The notes under the pieces are model-generated. The model saw nothing but the letters and a program-made list of their open reading frames with translations. It made no database searches and was not told where the DNA came from. From Dyadobacter luteus (GTDB taxonomy: Bacteria; Bacteroidota; Bacteroidia; Cytophagales; Spirosomataceae): 64,000 nucleotides of DNA. Each line of letters begins with the position of its first letter. The stretch's first letter is position 1. Position numbers and translations under genes: made by a program. The stretch covers positions 124,001 to 188,000 of the forward strand of contig NZ_QNUL01000007.1 in NCBI RefSeq assembly GCF_003383615.1, in the 5' to 3' direction. Shown here piece by piece: positions 43,688-53,957 of the stretch.

Positions 43688-44782
43688 ATGTATAAGCATT
43701 TCAGACTGTTATTAACCACTGCCCTTGTTGCGGCAACTTGCTTTTTTTCTGCTCCGGCAAACGCCGATGATCATGCACAACACGAGCCTAAAAAGGTAGT
43801 GGAAGGCATCAACGACGCAGAGCACAAAATTGAACATAATCTGGAAGAGTCAGAAAAAGAGTTCAACATTGGCGAGATGATTATGCACCACATTGCAGAC
43901 TCACACGAATGGGAGTTTACACATGGTGTAGTATTGCCGCTTCCGGTAATTCTTTATTCCGAAGACAGAGGTCTTGAAGTATTCTCTTCAGCCAATTTTC
44001 ACAACGATCACCACGAATACAACGGATACCACCTGGTACACGGAGATTCAGAGCAAATCGTTCCTGTTGATGAATCACGTGTGATCTACGATTTTTCCAT
44101 CACGAAAAACGTGGCATCCATGCTGATCAGCGCAGTGCTTCTTATTCTGATCTTTACAAGTGTTGCAAAGTCATACAAAAGAGGAAAAGGAAAAGCGCCT
44201 AAAGGATTCCAGTCCGCAATGGAAGTGATCATTCTTTTCATCCGTGATGAAGTAGTGAAACCTAACGTAGGTCCTAAATATGAAAGATATTTACCTTACC
44301 TGCTGACTCTGTTCTTCTTTATCCTGATTAACAACATCATGGGTCTGCTTCCAGGCTCGGCTAACCTTACAGGTAATATCGCAGTGACAATGACGCTGGC
44401 AGTGTTGACATTCATCGTTGTTCACCTGAGAGCTAACGGACACTACTATAAGCACCTTGTTAAGCCTGACGGTGTACCGATTCCTTTATTGCTGATCATG
44501 ATCCCGGTTGAGATCGTAGGTGTGTTCATGAAGCCTTTCTCTCTGATGGTTCGTTTGTTCGCAAACATCACAGCTGGTCACATCATTCTTTTAAGTCTTT
44601 TTGGTCTGATCTTTATATTCCAAAGCTTTATGATTGCTCCGGTAATCTCGGTTTTCGCCCTGTTCCTTAACTTCATTGAGATCATGGTTGCGTTTATCCA
44701 GGCTTTCATCTTTACCCTTTTGTCGTCTATGTACATCGGAAGTGCTATTCAGGAGCACAGCCATGCTGACCACGGACACTGA
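43688..44782 (+). CDS. atpB: ATP synthase F0 subunit a
   Basis: 364 residues. Unlike E. coli subunit a it starts with a cleavable signal-like segment (ending SAPANA) and a long His/Asp/Glu-rich periplasmic part (about 28-130). This is usual in Bacteroidota. The conserved membrane core has the essential Arg289 in FSLMVRLFANITAGH, facing the c-ring, and GSAIQEHSHADHGH at the end. It conducts protons into and out of the rotor. It is followed 47 bases later by atpE. Confidence 0.95.
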   Translation: MYKHFRLLLTTALVAATCFFSAPANADDHAQHEPKKVVEGINDAEHKIEHNLEESEKEFNIGEMIMHHIADSHEWEFTHGVVLPLPVILYSEDRGLEVFSSANFHNDHHEYNGYHLVHGDSEQIVPVDESRVIYDFSITKNVASMLISAVLLILIFTSVAKSYKRGKGKAPKGFQSAMEVIILFIRDEVVKPNVGPKYERYLPYLLTLFFFILINNIMGLLPGSANLTGNIAVTMTLAVLTFIVVHLRANGHYYKHLVKPDGVPIPLLLIMIPVEIVGVFMKPFSLMVRLFANITAGHIILLSLFGLIFIFQSFMIAPVISVFALFLNFIEIMVAFIQAFIFTLLSSMYIGSAIQEHSHADHGH

Positions 44783-44817
44783 TTTTGTATCTCTTTTTTA
44801 TTAACTATATATTTTAA

Positions 44818-45093
<276 letters not shown>

Positions 45094-45108
45094 CAAAGGC
45101 TTTGCAAG

Positions 45109-45126
45109 AAAACGGTCATCCGTTTT
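45109..45126 (+). terminator. Hairpin 1 after atpE (possible attenuator)
   Basis: AAAACGG (45109-45115), loop TCAT, CCGTTTT (45120-45126), followed by CACTTTCTGTTTGT. A weak intrinsic terminator or mRNA-stabilising hairpin directly after atpE. Confidence 0.55.
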
Positions 45127-45170
45127 CACTTTCTGTTTGTACTAGACTACAGAATGGCACAAAAAATTTA

Positions 45171-45200
45171 CCGTGGGAGCAATAGGCTTCCACGGCTTTT
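45171..45200 (+). terminator. Hairpin 2 between atpE and atpF
   Basis: A 10-bp stem CCGTGGGAGC / GCTTCCACGG (one G-T pair) with loop AATAG, followed by CTTTTAATAAC. It is stable but has only a short T-run, so it may be a partial terminator or a barrier to 3' exonucleases that protects atpE mRNA. Confidence 0.6.
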
Positions 45201-45273
45201 AATAACAAAAGAGGTCAATAATTATTCTGGCAGCAGTTGCCTTACATTTTACCACTAAAACTCATTTAATACT

Positions 45274-45768
45274 ATGTCATTGCTTACTCCTAACCCAGGC
45301 CTTATTTTCTGGATGCTGGTGGTATTTTTGCTGGTTGTTTTTATCCTGGCGAAATTTGCATGGAAGCCAATTCTGAATGGTTTGAAAGAACGTGAAAACG
45401 AAATTCAGGGTGCACTTGATCTTGCAGAAAGAACAAAGGCGGAAATGGTTCAATTAAAGTCTGACAACGAAAAACTTATTGCTGAAGCTAATGCAGTAAG
45501 AGATCGTATACTTCGTGACGCTAAAGCTGCGGCTGACCGCACTATTCAGGAGTCAAAAGATGTAGCTTCTGTTGAAGCGCAGAAAATCATCGAAAGTGCA
45601 CGTGAAACGATCCGTCAGGAGCAACAGGTTGCAGTTTCTAAAATCCGTAAGGAAGTTGCTACGCTTTCACTGGAAATCGCTGAGAAGGTATTGCAACGCG
45701 AATTGAAAGACAAAGAAGCTCAGCAGTCATTGATTTCTGAACTTGCAGCTTCTGCGCGCCTGAACTAA
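45274..45768 (+). CDS. atpF: ATP synthase F0 subunit b
   Basis: 164 residues: one N-terminal membrane helix (about 8-27, FWMLVVFLLVVFILAKFAWKP) followed by a long charged helix that forms the peripheral stalk coiled coil (KERENEIQGALDLAERTKAEM). It links subunit a to delta and F1. The length is normal. It starts after a gap holding two hairpins, with atpH 50 bases downstream. Confidence 0.95.
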   Translation: MSLLTPNPGLIFWMLVVFLLVVFILAKFAWKPILNGLKERENEIQGALDLAERTKAEMVQLKSDNEKLIAEANAVRDRILRDAKAAADRTIQESKDVASVEAQKIIESARETIRQEQQVAVSKIRKEVATLSLEIAEKVLQRELKDKEAQQSLISELAASARLN

Positions 45769-45818
45769 TTTTTCTCATTGAGGCCGATAAACCTCATTTT
45801 CAATAAAATTCAATTACT

Positions 45819-46355
45819 ATGTCTGTTAGTATAGTTGCAGCCAGATACGCAAAATCGCTGATTGAACTTGCAAAGGAGAAAAATGTTTTGGAAGCAGTAT
45901 TTGAGGACATGAAATTGTTCAAAGATACAGCAGACAATAACCGCGGACTAATGCTTGCATTGAAAAGCCCTGTAGTACGCCACGAAAAGAAACTTGGCAT
46001 TCTTAAGTCGCTTTTCGAAAACCGTGTTCATGAAGTGTCTTTTGCTATATTTAATATCATTACCCGTAAGAATCGTGAAGCAATTATCGATTCAATCGCG
46101 GAAGAGTTTATCATAGCATACAATAAATTAAAAGGAATTCAAAAGGCTACCGTGGTAACTCCGGTACCTCTTACTGACGAACTTCGTTCTCAATTCAGCA
46201 AAATCGTTGCTTCTGCTACTGGCAGTACCATTGAGCTGGAAGAGAAACTGGACGAAAATCTGATCGGAGGCTATATACTTCGTGTAAATGACCGCCAGAT
46301 TGACGCGTCTATAAAAAGTAAACTCAACGAGTTGAAACTTCAGCTTGCTGATTAA
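45819..46355 (+). CDS. atpH: ATP synthase F1 subunit delta
   Basis: 178 residues. The N-terminal helical domain (VAARYAKSLIELAKEKN) binds subunit alpha and the C-terminal part (TGSTIELEEKLDENLIGGYILRVNDRQIDASIKSKL) binds the b-stalk. Both match the OSCP/delta family. It is the last atp gene here: a terminator follows at 46380 and no alpha or gamma gene is present. Confidence 0.95.
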   Translation: MSVSIVAARYAKSLIELAKEKNVLEAVFEDMKLFKDTADNNRGLMLALKSPVVRHEKKLGILKSLFENRVHEVSFAIFNIITRKNREAIIDSIAEEFIIAYNKLKGIQKATVVTPVPLTDELRSQFSKIVASATGSTIELEEKLDENLIGGYILRVNDRQIDASIKSKLNELKLQLAD

Positions 46356-46379
46356 TTTTTTTTATCTGCATAATGTGGA

Positions 46380-46415
46380 AAGACCCGGCTGCAATGCGGC
46401 CGGGTCTTCTTTTTT
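46380..46415 (+). terminator. Terminator after atpH
   Basis: Stem AAGACCCGG (46380-46388) with CCGGGTCTT (46400-46408) and an 11-base loop, followed by CTTTTTT. It closes the partial ATP synthase operon. Confidence 0.9.
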
Positions 46416-46431
46416 ACAGCATTTTTCAGAA

Positions 46432-47319
46432 CTAAACCTTCAGCGCTTTTACGTTCTTAAAGCTTGTCGCAATCGCATCAAACACAGGGCGCTTAGACAC
46501 ATCCTGTTCTACGAAGAAATTGGTAAGCCCCGCCAGTTTTCTCTGGGCAAATATCCTTTTAAAGTCGATAGAACCCGTTCCTACCTCAGCAAAAGACTGA
46601 TCGCCTTTGTCCATATCCTTTACGTGCCACATTGGGAAACGACCAGGGTACTGTTTGAAAAGATCTACCGGATCAAGACCTGCTTTTGCAACCCAATACA
46701 AGTCAAGTTCAAGTTTCACTAGTGCAGGATCAGTTTTTCCCGCGATATAGTCGTAAGGAAGTTCGTCATTCAATTTCTGAAACTCGAAATCGTGGTTGTG
46801 GTAAGCAAACTGCAACCCAGCTTTCTTGGCTACCTCTCCTGCTTTGTTGAAAAGATCAACATACTTTTTGTAATCCTCGATAGACTTTCTCTCGCCGGGA
46901 GTAAGATATGCACAAACAACATATTTGTGACCCAATTCTGCGGCATCATCTACGGCTTTCTCCCATCCGTTGGACAAGCTTCCCTGATAGCCTGAGTTTT
47001 GAACACCTGCACCGTAGTGACCACTCACCGGATTCAACTTATACTTTGCCAATAAAGCTTTCAGCTCCTTCGCAGTTTTACCAAAGAACTTACCTTCGCT
47101 GTATCCAAACAATTCAACTTCTTTATATCCGATCGCAGCCACTTTCTGCAATGTACCTTCAAGATCTTTGCTTATAGCGTCACGTAATGTATAAAGCTGT
47201 AATCCTACATTAGAGGTCTTCTGAACCTCGAAATCAAAACGGGACAACATTGGAGTCACCAACGCAAATGCGCTGGCTTTGATAAATGATTTCCGGGAAA
47301 TCTTTTCGTCAACGTTCAT
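46432..47319 (-). CDS. Secreted sugar phosphate isomerase/epimerase-like TIM-barrel protein
   Basis: 295 residues. The N-terminus (KISRKSFIKASAFALVTPML) resembles a twin-arginine-type or Sec export signal with SRKSF. The barrel has metal-site motifs FAYHNHDFEF, LVKLELDLYW and MWHVKDMD, typical of the AP-endonuclease-2/xylose-isomerase-like family. Exported members are frequent in Bacteroidota near secreted glycoside-oxidising enzymes. It is separate from the alpha/beta hydrolase gene upstream by 33 bases and may be co-transcribed with it. Its substrate is unknown. Confidence 0.83.
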   Translation of the reverse strand: MNVDEKISRKSFIKASAFALVTPMLSRFDFEVQKTSNVGLQLYTLRDAISKDLEGTLQKVAAIGYKEVELFGYSEGKFFGKTAKELKALLAKYKLNPVSGHYGAGVQNSGYQGSLSNGWEKAVDDAAELGHKYVVCAYLTPGERKSIEDYKKYVDLFNKAGEVAKKAGLQFAYHNHDFEFQKLNDELPYDYIAGKTDPALVKLELDLYWVAKAGLDPVDLFKQYPGRFPMWHVKDMDKGDQSFAEVGTGSIDFKRIFAQRKLAGLTNFFVEQDVSKRPVFDAIATSFKNVKALKV

Positions 47320-47352
47320 TGTATATAAAATAAAAGTAATTAATAGATGTGC

Positions 47353-49050
47353 TTATTCAGTGATTGTCACTGCACCACTCGCCGCGACCGCCTCCCGCAA
47401 TTTGCCGGTAAGTTTCCAGAGATCAGACAAATAGCCTTCCGCTACTACGTTATCGCTCTTGCCCTTGTATAAAATCAAATCCTTATATGAGTTTAGTTTC
47501 CTATGAGCTACCGGAACAAAAGGCAAACCCCTATCTTCAGAGCCTTCCCACCAGGGCAATCCGGAATTGACCGCTACATAACGTCCGTTAACCGGAAATA
47601 CGTATAGCAGACCAAAGTCCTTTGCAGACTCTTTCAAATGGACAGGAAGACTGGAGGCGTATTGCGCTACTACAGAATTCGTTTCTTTGGTTCCGAACAG
47701 GATCAGATTAGAACTTTCTATATCTGACTTACGCAGTTCTTTATCGGATACAACTCTCGGGAAAAACATCATTCTCCCTAAAAACGGGCCACGATACTGG
47801 GCCCAATCTGCCGCTTTTGTAGCAATGGCAATCCTCTTTGCCAGCTCTTCAGCAGATGGGGCATCCTTCGTCCCATACACATATACATGGCGGGAAGAGA
47901 ATGCATCGAAAATAGGACCTTCTGCACCTTTTCTCTTAGTCAACTGAGTACTGGTATTTAACGGAAGTTTTTTTAAACTCCATTTATTATCAACTTTTTC
48001 CAGCGCAATTGTACTGTCTGCCTTTGTATTCAATATTGTTCCGTCCGCATCTATTTTAAAGCTTGTACCTGACTTAAAACGAGGATGATCCTTTAAATTG
48101 AATGTAACTGCGTTAAGATTTTTGCTTTTGAAAACCAACGAATTTTCTTTACCTAACTGAGCATCAATATCCGCCAGACTACCCTGTTCTATTTTATCGA
48201 ATGTTATCCAAAATGCCTTGTTGTACTTATACTGTTTGCTCACAAAGCGCACTTTCGCAGGAAAAGGATCACGTACTGCCGGACCAAACCATTCGAAAAT
48301 AAACTGGTTGTCGTAAGCATTAACCCAGCTGTCATGTTTGACATTAGCAAACTCCTTATAGAATACTTCAACACCCATATCCTGCAAGTCTGATACCCAC
48401 TTTCGGGTTCCTTCTACAGGTACCACCGGATCTGCATCACCATGGAAAAAATGTACAGGAAAATTCAATGCATTAGGAGCAAGGTCTTTTGTTCCTGCCG
48501 GCGGAGCCGGACATACCGGTGCAATGGCCGCCCAGATATCTGGTCTGGTTAGTCCGATCCACAGTGTACCGCCCCCTCCCATTGAGAGACCCGTCAGATA
48601 GATACGGTTTTCATCAATACTGAATCTTTTTTTAACATCGTCAAGCACATCATAAACATCCTGCTCAGGTACGCCCTGGTAGCCTGCTGTTCCTCTTGCC
48701 AGAGGTGAAGCTACAATGTAATCCACATCGTCCCAGGCGGGAAAATATCTGCTCGCTTCCACGTCCATTTCGTCTTCTGCATTACTCTTTCCAAAGACAC
48801 GCCGCAATGCAAGACGGTGATTGGAGCCTGCGCCGTGCAACATCATCACCAACGGATATTTTTTTGCGGGGTCATAATTCTTTGGAAGGTATAAACCATA
48901 GGGTTGTTCCGTGTCGTCAACATCGGAAAAGAAAGTGAGCACCTGTGGCCCGGATGGTAACTTTTGTGACCTGGCAGGATGAGAAATCACAAAAAGCAGG
49001 CAAATAACAGTGAAAATGTAACCTATTCCGGAATTTGTTTGCATTACCAT
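47353..49050 (-). CDS. Secreted alpha/beta hydrolase with long C-terminal region
   Basis: 565 residues from the ATG at 49050; the ATG at 49044 is also possible. A signal peptide (about 5-28) is followed by an alpha/beta hydrolase domain (about 35-265) with catalytic Ser in LTGLSMGGGG, Asp in HGDADPVVPVEG and His in VKHDSW. This fits a feruloyl-esterase or PHB-depolymerase-like esterase. The second half (about 280-565) has strand-rich segments that I do not recognise, perhaps an accessory domain; TGLSMGGGG-type esterases with such tails occur in Bacteroidota. The substrate is unassigned. Confidence 0.8.
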   Translation of the reverse strand: MVMQTNSGIGYIFTVICLLFVISHPARSQKLPSGPQVLTFFSDVDDTEQPYGLYLPKNYDPAKKYPLVMMLHGAGSNHRLALRRVFGKSNAEDEMDVEASRYFPAWDDVDYIVASPLARGTAGYQGVPEQDVYDVLDDVKKRFSIDENRIYLTGLSMGGGGTLWIGLTRPDIWAAIAPVCPAPPAGTKDLAPNALNFPVHFFHGDADPVVPVEGTRKWVSDLQDMGVEVFYKEFANVKHDSWVNAYDNQFIFEWFGPAVRDPFPAKVRFVSKQYKYNKAFWITFDKIEQGSLADIDAQLGKENSLVFKSKNLNAVTFNLKDHPRFKSGTSFKIDADGTILNTKADSTIALEKVDNKWSLKKLPLNTSTQLTKRKGAEGPIFDAFSSRHVYVYGTKDAPSAEELAKRIAIATKAADWAQYRGPFLGRMMFFPRVVSDKELRKSDIESSNLILFGTKETNSVVAQYASSLPVHLKESAKDFGLLYVFPVNGRYVAVNSGLPWWEGSEDRGLPFVPVAHRKLNSYKDLILYKGKSDNVVAEGYLSDLWKLTGKLREAVAASGAVTITE

Positions 49051-49142
49051 TGTCAAATATGATGTAGCTCTAAATTTAGGATAAATCCTCCATAGATTCG
49101 GACATTAGCGGTATCAAAATATATTTTTTATACAATAAGAAC

Positions 49143-49169
49143 AAAAAAAGACCCGGCGCAAACCGGGTC
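49143..49169 (-). terminator. Terminator of the DUF937-OmpA gene
   Basis: On the minus strand GACCCGG (49163-49169) pairs with CCGGGTC (49150-49156), and a T-run follows at 49143-49149. Confidence 0.88.
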
Positions 49170-49194
49170 CTCATGGCTAACAAATCAACAGGAT

Positions 49195-50445
49195 TTACTT
49201 CTTTGTAACTCTTACAGCAATTCTACGGTTCTGAGCCCTTCCCTCTTCGGTATCGTTGCTTGCTACAGGATGTTCCGGACCATATCCCTCTGCATCCAAT
49301 CTTTCCGTAGCTACACCTTCCGATACAATTGCAGCCTTAACGGCATCCGCTCTTTCCTGAGATAACTTTTTATTGATTGCCGCTGTCCCGGTGTTATCTG
49401 TATAACCTCCTATTTTCAGAGAGGCAGCTGGAAATGCTTTCAATATCTCAGCAATATTCTTTGTCTGTTCGAGCGACTCTGCACTCAATTTATTACTTCC
49501 AGTCTCAAATGTGATCCGATCGAAATTAAACCAGGTTGTTTTGTCAACCAACTTATCTTTGTCTTCAATAAAAGTTACAAGTTTGTTCTCGATACCAAAC
49601 TCCGGTATATTCAACTCTACACCATTAGGCAACTTTCTTTTAAAGAAACTACCAAGGACTTCCAGACCGTCTTTGATTTTTCCCGCCGTGGAATCAACTA
49701 AATCTGAAACTGCAACCGTTGCTGAATCCAAAGCCGCGCCGGTTCCATTAACTACAACCGTTTCATCCTTTTTGCAGGTTTTCAGTATCCATAACAAACC
49801 TAATATCGCCAATATAACAATCAGCCAGATCGGCCAGGACGATTTCTTTTTCTCCTCATATTCATGTTTAACATGTGTCTCTTCCGAACCTTTAAAATCT
49901 CCCAAATCTTTAAAATTAAGCAGACTACTGAACCCGGCTGGCAAAGCAGCCAGCACCGCATTTTTCTGCCCCATCAAATGGGAAGTAAGTCCCGACAAGC
50001 CATAGCCGGATGATTTTACGTCACTCCCAATAATACTCAAAATCAAAGGCGCAACTATACCGATCAGTGAATTGGAAGACGATTGTTTTAAACCGGTATC
50101 CTCGGAAATTTTGGCAGATAATCCAGGTAGTGTACCTTCAAAAAACACAGGTAACAACTTCTTTCCGGCAGCCAATATTTGCTGAAACTTATCGCCATTG
50201 CTTAATATGTCTGGTAAGTTAGACAGCAGGTTATTTTCTTCGTAACCTCTTACAACTTCGAGTACCTCACCTGCTCCGCGGGTAGTAGAAGCTTTTTGCA
50301 TAACGGCCCCTAAGACTGATGGCAGAATGGCATTCAAACCATGTTGTACAGCAGAAGGCTCTTCATTCAGCTGGCCCGCTAGTTTTCCTACGTTTGAAGT
50401 GTTTAGATAACTCTTGGCTAACTCAAGAATATTGATAGTTGACAT
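49195..50445 (-). CDS. DUF937 / transmembrane / OmpA-type fusion protein
   Basis: 416 residues from the ATG at 50445; upstream frame to 50496 lacks a convincing start. Residues 1-200 are a DUF937 (YidB-like) domain with repeats such as LLSNLPDILSNGDKFQQIL and QHGLNAILPSVLGAVMQKA. A transmembrane helix (about 208-228, WLIVILAILGLLWIL) leads to an OmpA C-terminal peptidoglycan-binding domain (about 295-416: FNFDRITFETGSNKLSAES, GYTDNTGTAAINKKLSQERA and NRRIAVRV). It probably sits in the inner membrane with the OmpA domain in the periplasm, gripping the cell wall. The role of the cytoplasmic DUF937 part is unknown. Confidence 0.87.
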   Translation of the reverse strand: MSTINILELAKSYLNTSNVGKLAGQLNEEPSAVQHGLNAILPSVLGAVMQKASTTRGAGEVLEVVRGYEENNLLSNLPDILSNGDKFQQILAAGKKLLPVFFEGTLPGLSAKISEDTGLKQSSSNSLIGIVAPLILSIIGSDVKSSGYGLSGLTSHLMGQKNAVLAALPAGFSSLLNFKDLGDFKGSEETHVKHEYEEKKKSSWPIWLIVILAILGLLWILKTCKKDETVVVNGTGAALDSATVAVSDLVDSTAGKIKDGLEVLGSFFKRKLPNGVELNIPEFGIENKLVTFIEDKDKLVDKTTWFNFDRITFETGSNKLSAESLEQTKNIAEILKAFPAASLKIGGYTDNTGTAAINKKLSQERADAVKAAIVSEGVATERLDAEGYGPEHPVASNDTEEGRAQNRRIAVRVTKK

Positions 50446-50535
50446 AAAAGTGGTGTGTTTGATGTACAGTGAATAAAATCCCCAATGAGACGCCAACCTA
50501 CCTGGAAGTCACACAAATTCTCAAATAATATGTAC

Positions 50536-50566
50536 AAAAACAGGGCAGATCTTTCGACCTGCCCTG
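50536..50566 (-). terminator. Terminator of clpC
   Basis: On the minus strand CAGGGCAGGTC pairs with GATCTGCCCTG around a GAAA tetraloop (50541-50566), one G-U pair, followed by a T-run at 50536-50540. Confidence 0.9.
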
Positions 50567-50590
50567 CAGCATTATAATTTATCTGAAAAG

Positions 50591-53134
50591 TTAGTTAGCT
50601 AACTCCTCTTCCTTCTTTCTTACTTTGATCGTTAACTCCTCTGAGTTTTCCTCATGATTCGCAACCAGAACATCTCCTTCTCTCAAATCACCCTTCAGAA
50701 TCTCTTCCGCAACAGGATCTTCAAGATATTTTTGAATGGCTCTGTTCAAAGGACGGGCACCATATTGCGGGTCATATCCTTTCTCTGACAAAAAGTCTTT
50801 CGCAGCTACGGTCAATTCGATTTCATAACCCAAACCTTTTACGCGGCTGAACAATTTACCAAGAGAAATATCAATAATCTGGTGCAGATCTTCTCTCTGA
50901 AGAGAATTGAACACGATCACATCATCCAAACGGTTCAGGAACTCAGGTGAAAATGCCTTACGCAAAGCACTCTGAATTGTTCCTTTCATGATATCATCCA
51001 GATTTTCAGTCTTCGCTTTGGTAGAGAAACCAATACCGGCACCGAAATCTTTCAGGTCACGCGCTCCGATGTTCGAAGTCATGATAATGATCGTATTACG
51101 GAAATCAACTCTGCGACCCAAACCGTCAGTTAAGATACCGTCGTCCAAAACCTGAAGCAGGATATTGAATACATCAGGGTGCGCCTTTTCAATCTCATCC
51201 AGCAGTACTACACTGTAAGGCTTTCTTCTGATTTTTTCAGTCAACTGGCCACCTTCTTCGTAGCCAACATATCCCGGAGGTGCTCCAACCAGACGAGATA
51301 CACTGAATTTCTCCATGTACTCACTCATATCGATACGCACCAGCGAATCATCTTTATCAAACAGATAAGTAGACAGAACTTTCGCCAGCTCGGTTTTACC
51401 CACACCTGTTGGTCCAAGAAAGATAAACGATCCGATTGGTTTCTTAGGATCTTTCAACCCTACACGTGTACGCTGAATTGCTTTCACAAGTTTCTCAATC
51501 GGAGGATTCTGACCGATAACCTTCGCTTTTAATTCATCGGCCATGTGCAGCAATTTCTTGCCTTCATCCATCGAAACATTGGTAACAGGAATACCAGTCA
51601 TCATCGCTACTACCTCTGCTACATTATGCTCAGTAACTGTATAGCGTTTTTGTTTCGTTTCCTCTTCCCAAGCCTGTTTTGCACGCTCCAACTGATCGAT
51701 CAACTTTTTCTCACGATCTCTCAATTGCGCAGCTTCTTCGTATTTCTGGCTTTTTACAACACGATTTTTCTCCTGTTTGATATTCTCGATTTGTTCTTCC
51801 AAAGCAAGAATGTCTTCAGGAACCGTAATGTTGCTGATGTGCACACGAGCACCCACCTCATCCAGTACGTCAATCGCTTTATCAGGCAGGAATCTGTCTG
51901 TGATATATCTCTCAGACAACTTTACAGCTGTACTGATCGCTTCCGGTGTATAATTAACGTGGTGATGTTCTTCGTATTTATCCTTGATGTTTTCAAGAAT
52001 CTGAATGGTTTCCTCAATTGAAGTAGCGTCTACCATTACCATCTGGAAACGACGGGCTAACGCGCCATCTTTTTCTATGTACTGGCGGTACTCGTCTAGA
52101 GTGGTAGCACCAATACATTGAATTTCTCCACGTGACAATGCCGGCTTAAACATATTGGATGCATCCAAAGAACCTGACGCACCACCAGCTCCTACGATTG
52201 TATGAAGTTCATCAATGAAAAGAATTACATCCGGAGATTTTTCCAGTTCATTCATAACCGCTTTCATTCTTTCTTCAAACTGTCCGCGGTACTTCGTTCC
52301 TGCAACAAGAGAAGCAAGATCAAGCGTTACCACACGTTTCCCGAAAAGAACTCTTGAAACCTTTTTCTGAACAATTCTCAGAGCAAGACCTTCGGCAATC
52401 GCAGTTTTACCAACTCCGGGTTCACCTATCAGAATCGGGTTATTTTTCTTGCGACGACTAAGTATCTGGGCTACGCGTTCGATTTCCTTTTCACGACCAA
52501 CGATAGGATCTAATTTTCCAACTTCAGCCATTTTTGTCAAATCACGACCAAAGTTATCCAGTACAGGAGTACGTGACTTTTCTCCGCCTTTAGCTTCTTT
52601 TCCAGAAGCCTGGCCGCTACCTCCTCCACCGAACATGCCACCTCTTGCTTCGTCGTCTCCGTCTTCGGTTTCCGGCCCCATGTGAGGTCTCGAACCAGAT
52701 GATTGATATTCCAGCATTTCTTTAATGACTTCGTAATTAACGTTAAACTTATGTAAGATCTGAGTGCCTACATTATCTTCATCTCTCAGGATGGACAGTA
52801 GTAAATGCTCAGTACCTATCAGAGGGCTTTTAAATATTTTCGCCTCCAGGTAAGTAATCTTAAGCACCTTTTCCGACTGTCGGGTCAAAGGGATATTCTG
52901 GAGATTTTTTACATTATTAGTAGCAGCACCCTTGGTTGCCTGCTCAATGGTCTGTCGGACGTCGTCCAGCGAAACCCCCAGCTTCTTCAGCAGCCCAATC
53001 GCCACTCCATCGCCCTCACGAATCATTCCTAATAATAAGTGTTCGGCACCAATGTAATCATGCCCCAGCCGTAGCGCTTCTTCCCGGCTCAGAGAGATTA
53101 CTTCTTTCACTCTATTCGAAAATTTTGCTTCCAT
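50591..53134 (-). CDS. clpC: ATP-dependent Clp protease ATP-binding subunit ClpC
   Basis: 847 residues. The N-terminal double Clp repeat (about 1-145) is followed by a first AAA module with Walker A GEPGVGKT and Walker [11 protein letters not shown], an M-domain with a UVR motif ([23 protein letters not shown]), and a second AAA module with GPTGVGKT. The UVR motif and coiled middle domain identify ClpC rather than ClpA or ClpB. It unfolds substrates for ClpP, and clpP is not in this window. A Gly-rich insert ([10 protein letters not shown]) lies between the N-domain and first AAA. A strong GAAA-loop terminator follows. Confidence 0.95.
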   Translation of the reverse strand: MEAKFSNRVKEVISLSREEALRLGHDYIGAEHLLLGMIREGDGVAIGLLKKLGVSLDDVRQTIEQATKGAATNNVKNLQNIPLTRQSEKVLKITYLEAKIFKSPLIGTEHLLLSILRDEDNVGTQILHKFNVNYEVIKEMLEYQSSGSRPHMGPETEDGDDEARGGMFGGGGSGQASGKEAKGGEKSRTPVLDNFGRDLTKMAEVGKLDPIVGREKEIERVAQILSRRKKNNPILIGEPGVGKTAIAEGLALRIVQKKVSRVLFGKRVVTLDLASLVAGTKYRGQFEERMKAVMNELEKSPDVILFIDELHTIVGAGGASGSLDASNMFKPALSRGEIQCIGATTLDEYRQYIEKDGALARRFQMVMVDATSIEETIQILENIKDKYEEHHHVNYTPEAISTAVKLSERYITDRFLPDKAIDVLDEVGARVHISNITVPEDILALEEQIENIKQEKNRVVKSQKYEEAAQLRDREKKLIDQLERAKQAWEEETKQKRYTVTEHNVAEVVAMMTGIPVTNVSMDEGKKLLHMADELKAKVIGQNPPIEKLVKAIQRTRVGLKDPKKPIGSFIFLGPTGVGKTELAKVLSTYLFDKDDSLVRIDMSEYMEKFSVSRLVGAPPGYVGYEEGGQLTEKIRRKPYSVVLLDEIEKAHPDVFNILLQVLDDGILTDGLGRRVDFRNTIIIMTSNIGARDLKDFGAGIGFSTKAKTENLDDIMKGTIQSALRKAFSPEFLNRLDDVIVFNSLQREDLHQIIDISLGKLFSRVKGLGYEIELTVAAKDFLSEKGYDPQYGARPLNRAIQKYLEDPVAEEILKGDLREGDVLVANHEENSEELTIKVRKKEEELAN

Positions 53135-53197
53135 TATGCAGCAATAAAAGTGTTTACTATTCTAAACGCTACATGAACCATCTTTGTTCAATAAGCT

Positions 53198-53860
53198 TTA
53201 TCGACTCTTCAAGGATCTTAACAAAACACTTTTTGCTTCCGGCCCCATATTAAAAATCAGATCAACAATACTAAGATTACTCACAAAATCATTCCCAAAG
53301 GTCTGATAATAGGGTTCGGGTGCATAATATTTGAAAATATACCCCGCTTTTTTATTGTTAATTTGAGAAATCTCATTCAAAACGCCATTTTCGCCATTTT
53401 TAGTACCTGACAAATTGTACGTTACTCTATTCTTAATGCCTACCAATCTAAGACAAATTGTCAATAATTCATAATTCAGATCGATCAGGAAGTTATACTT
53501 CTTCTGAAATATACCTAAAAATTCAGGGGCGTAGTACTCATAAAACGGCGACTTTCCGTAAGCAGCCTGCAAACACCCAAGATGACGCCTTACCCAATCC
53601 TGGCTATAGTCTATTTTCACATCTTTTGTCAAACCGTGATTATCGATACTGACAGGAACCGTGAGTGTATCCACTTTATTGGCGGTTAAAACCTGACACC
53701 GGTTGCGGAAAGTCTGCTTCACATACCGCTCTTCAACGTCAATCCAGATGTGATCGTAATGAAGTATACAAGCGAAATATTCCAGACTGGGAAGATACTG
53801 CAATTCAATGCGCGCCTCCCGTGAAGGCAGTTCATTTACAGGTGATTGTGGCACTATCAA
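53198..53860 (-). CDS. WbqC-family protein
   Basis: 220 residues from TTG at 53860, although the start is uncertain because no ATG is in frame and a GTG follows at residue 3. The segment IELQYLPSLEYFACILHYDHIWIDVEERYVKQTFRNRC (residues 18-55) and YNLSGTKNG match the WbqC family, which appears in O-antigen and cell-surface polysaccharide loci; its activity is not established. It is followed by clpC after 63 bases, but the two are likely independent. It may be linked to lipid A or glycan decoration, by analogy only. Confidence 0.78.
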   Translation of the reverse strand: MIVPQSPVNELPSREARIELQYLPSLEYFACILHYDHIWIDVEERYVKQTFRNRCQVLTANKVDTLTVPVSIDNHGLTKDVKIDYSQDWVRRHLGCLQAAYGKSPFYEYYAPEFLGIFQKKYNFLIDLNYELLTICLRLVGIKNRVTYNLSGTKNGENGVLNEISQINNKKAGYIFKYYAPEPYYQTFGNDFVSNLSIVDLIFNMGPEAKSVLLRSLKSR

Positions 53861-53957
53861 ATATGGGAAACGGGAGCGAGATTATCAAAAAAACAATAAC
53901 AAATATTTTGTATATATGCTAATATTCAACTCCAACTTAATTATATACAAAATTACT

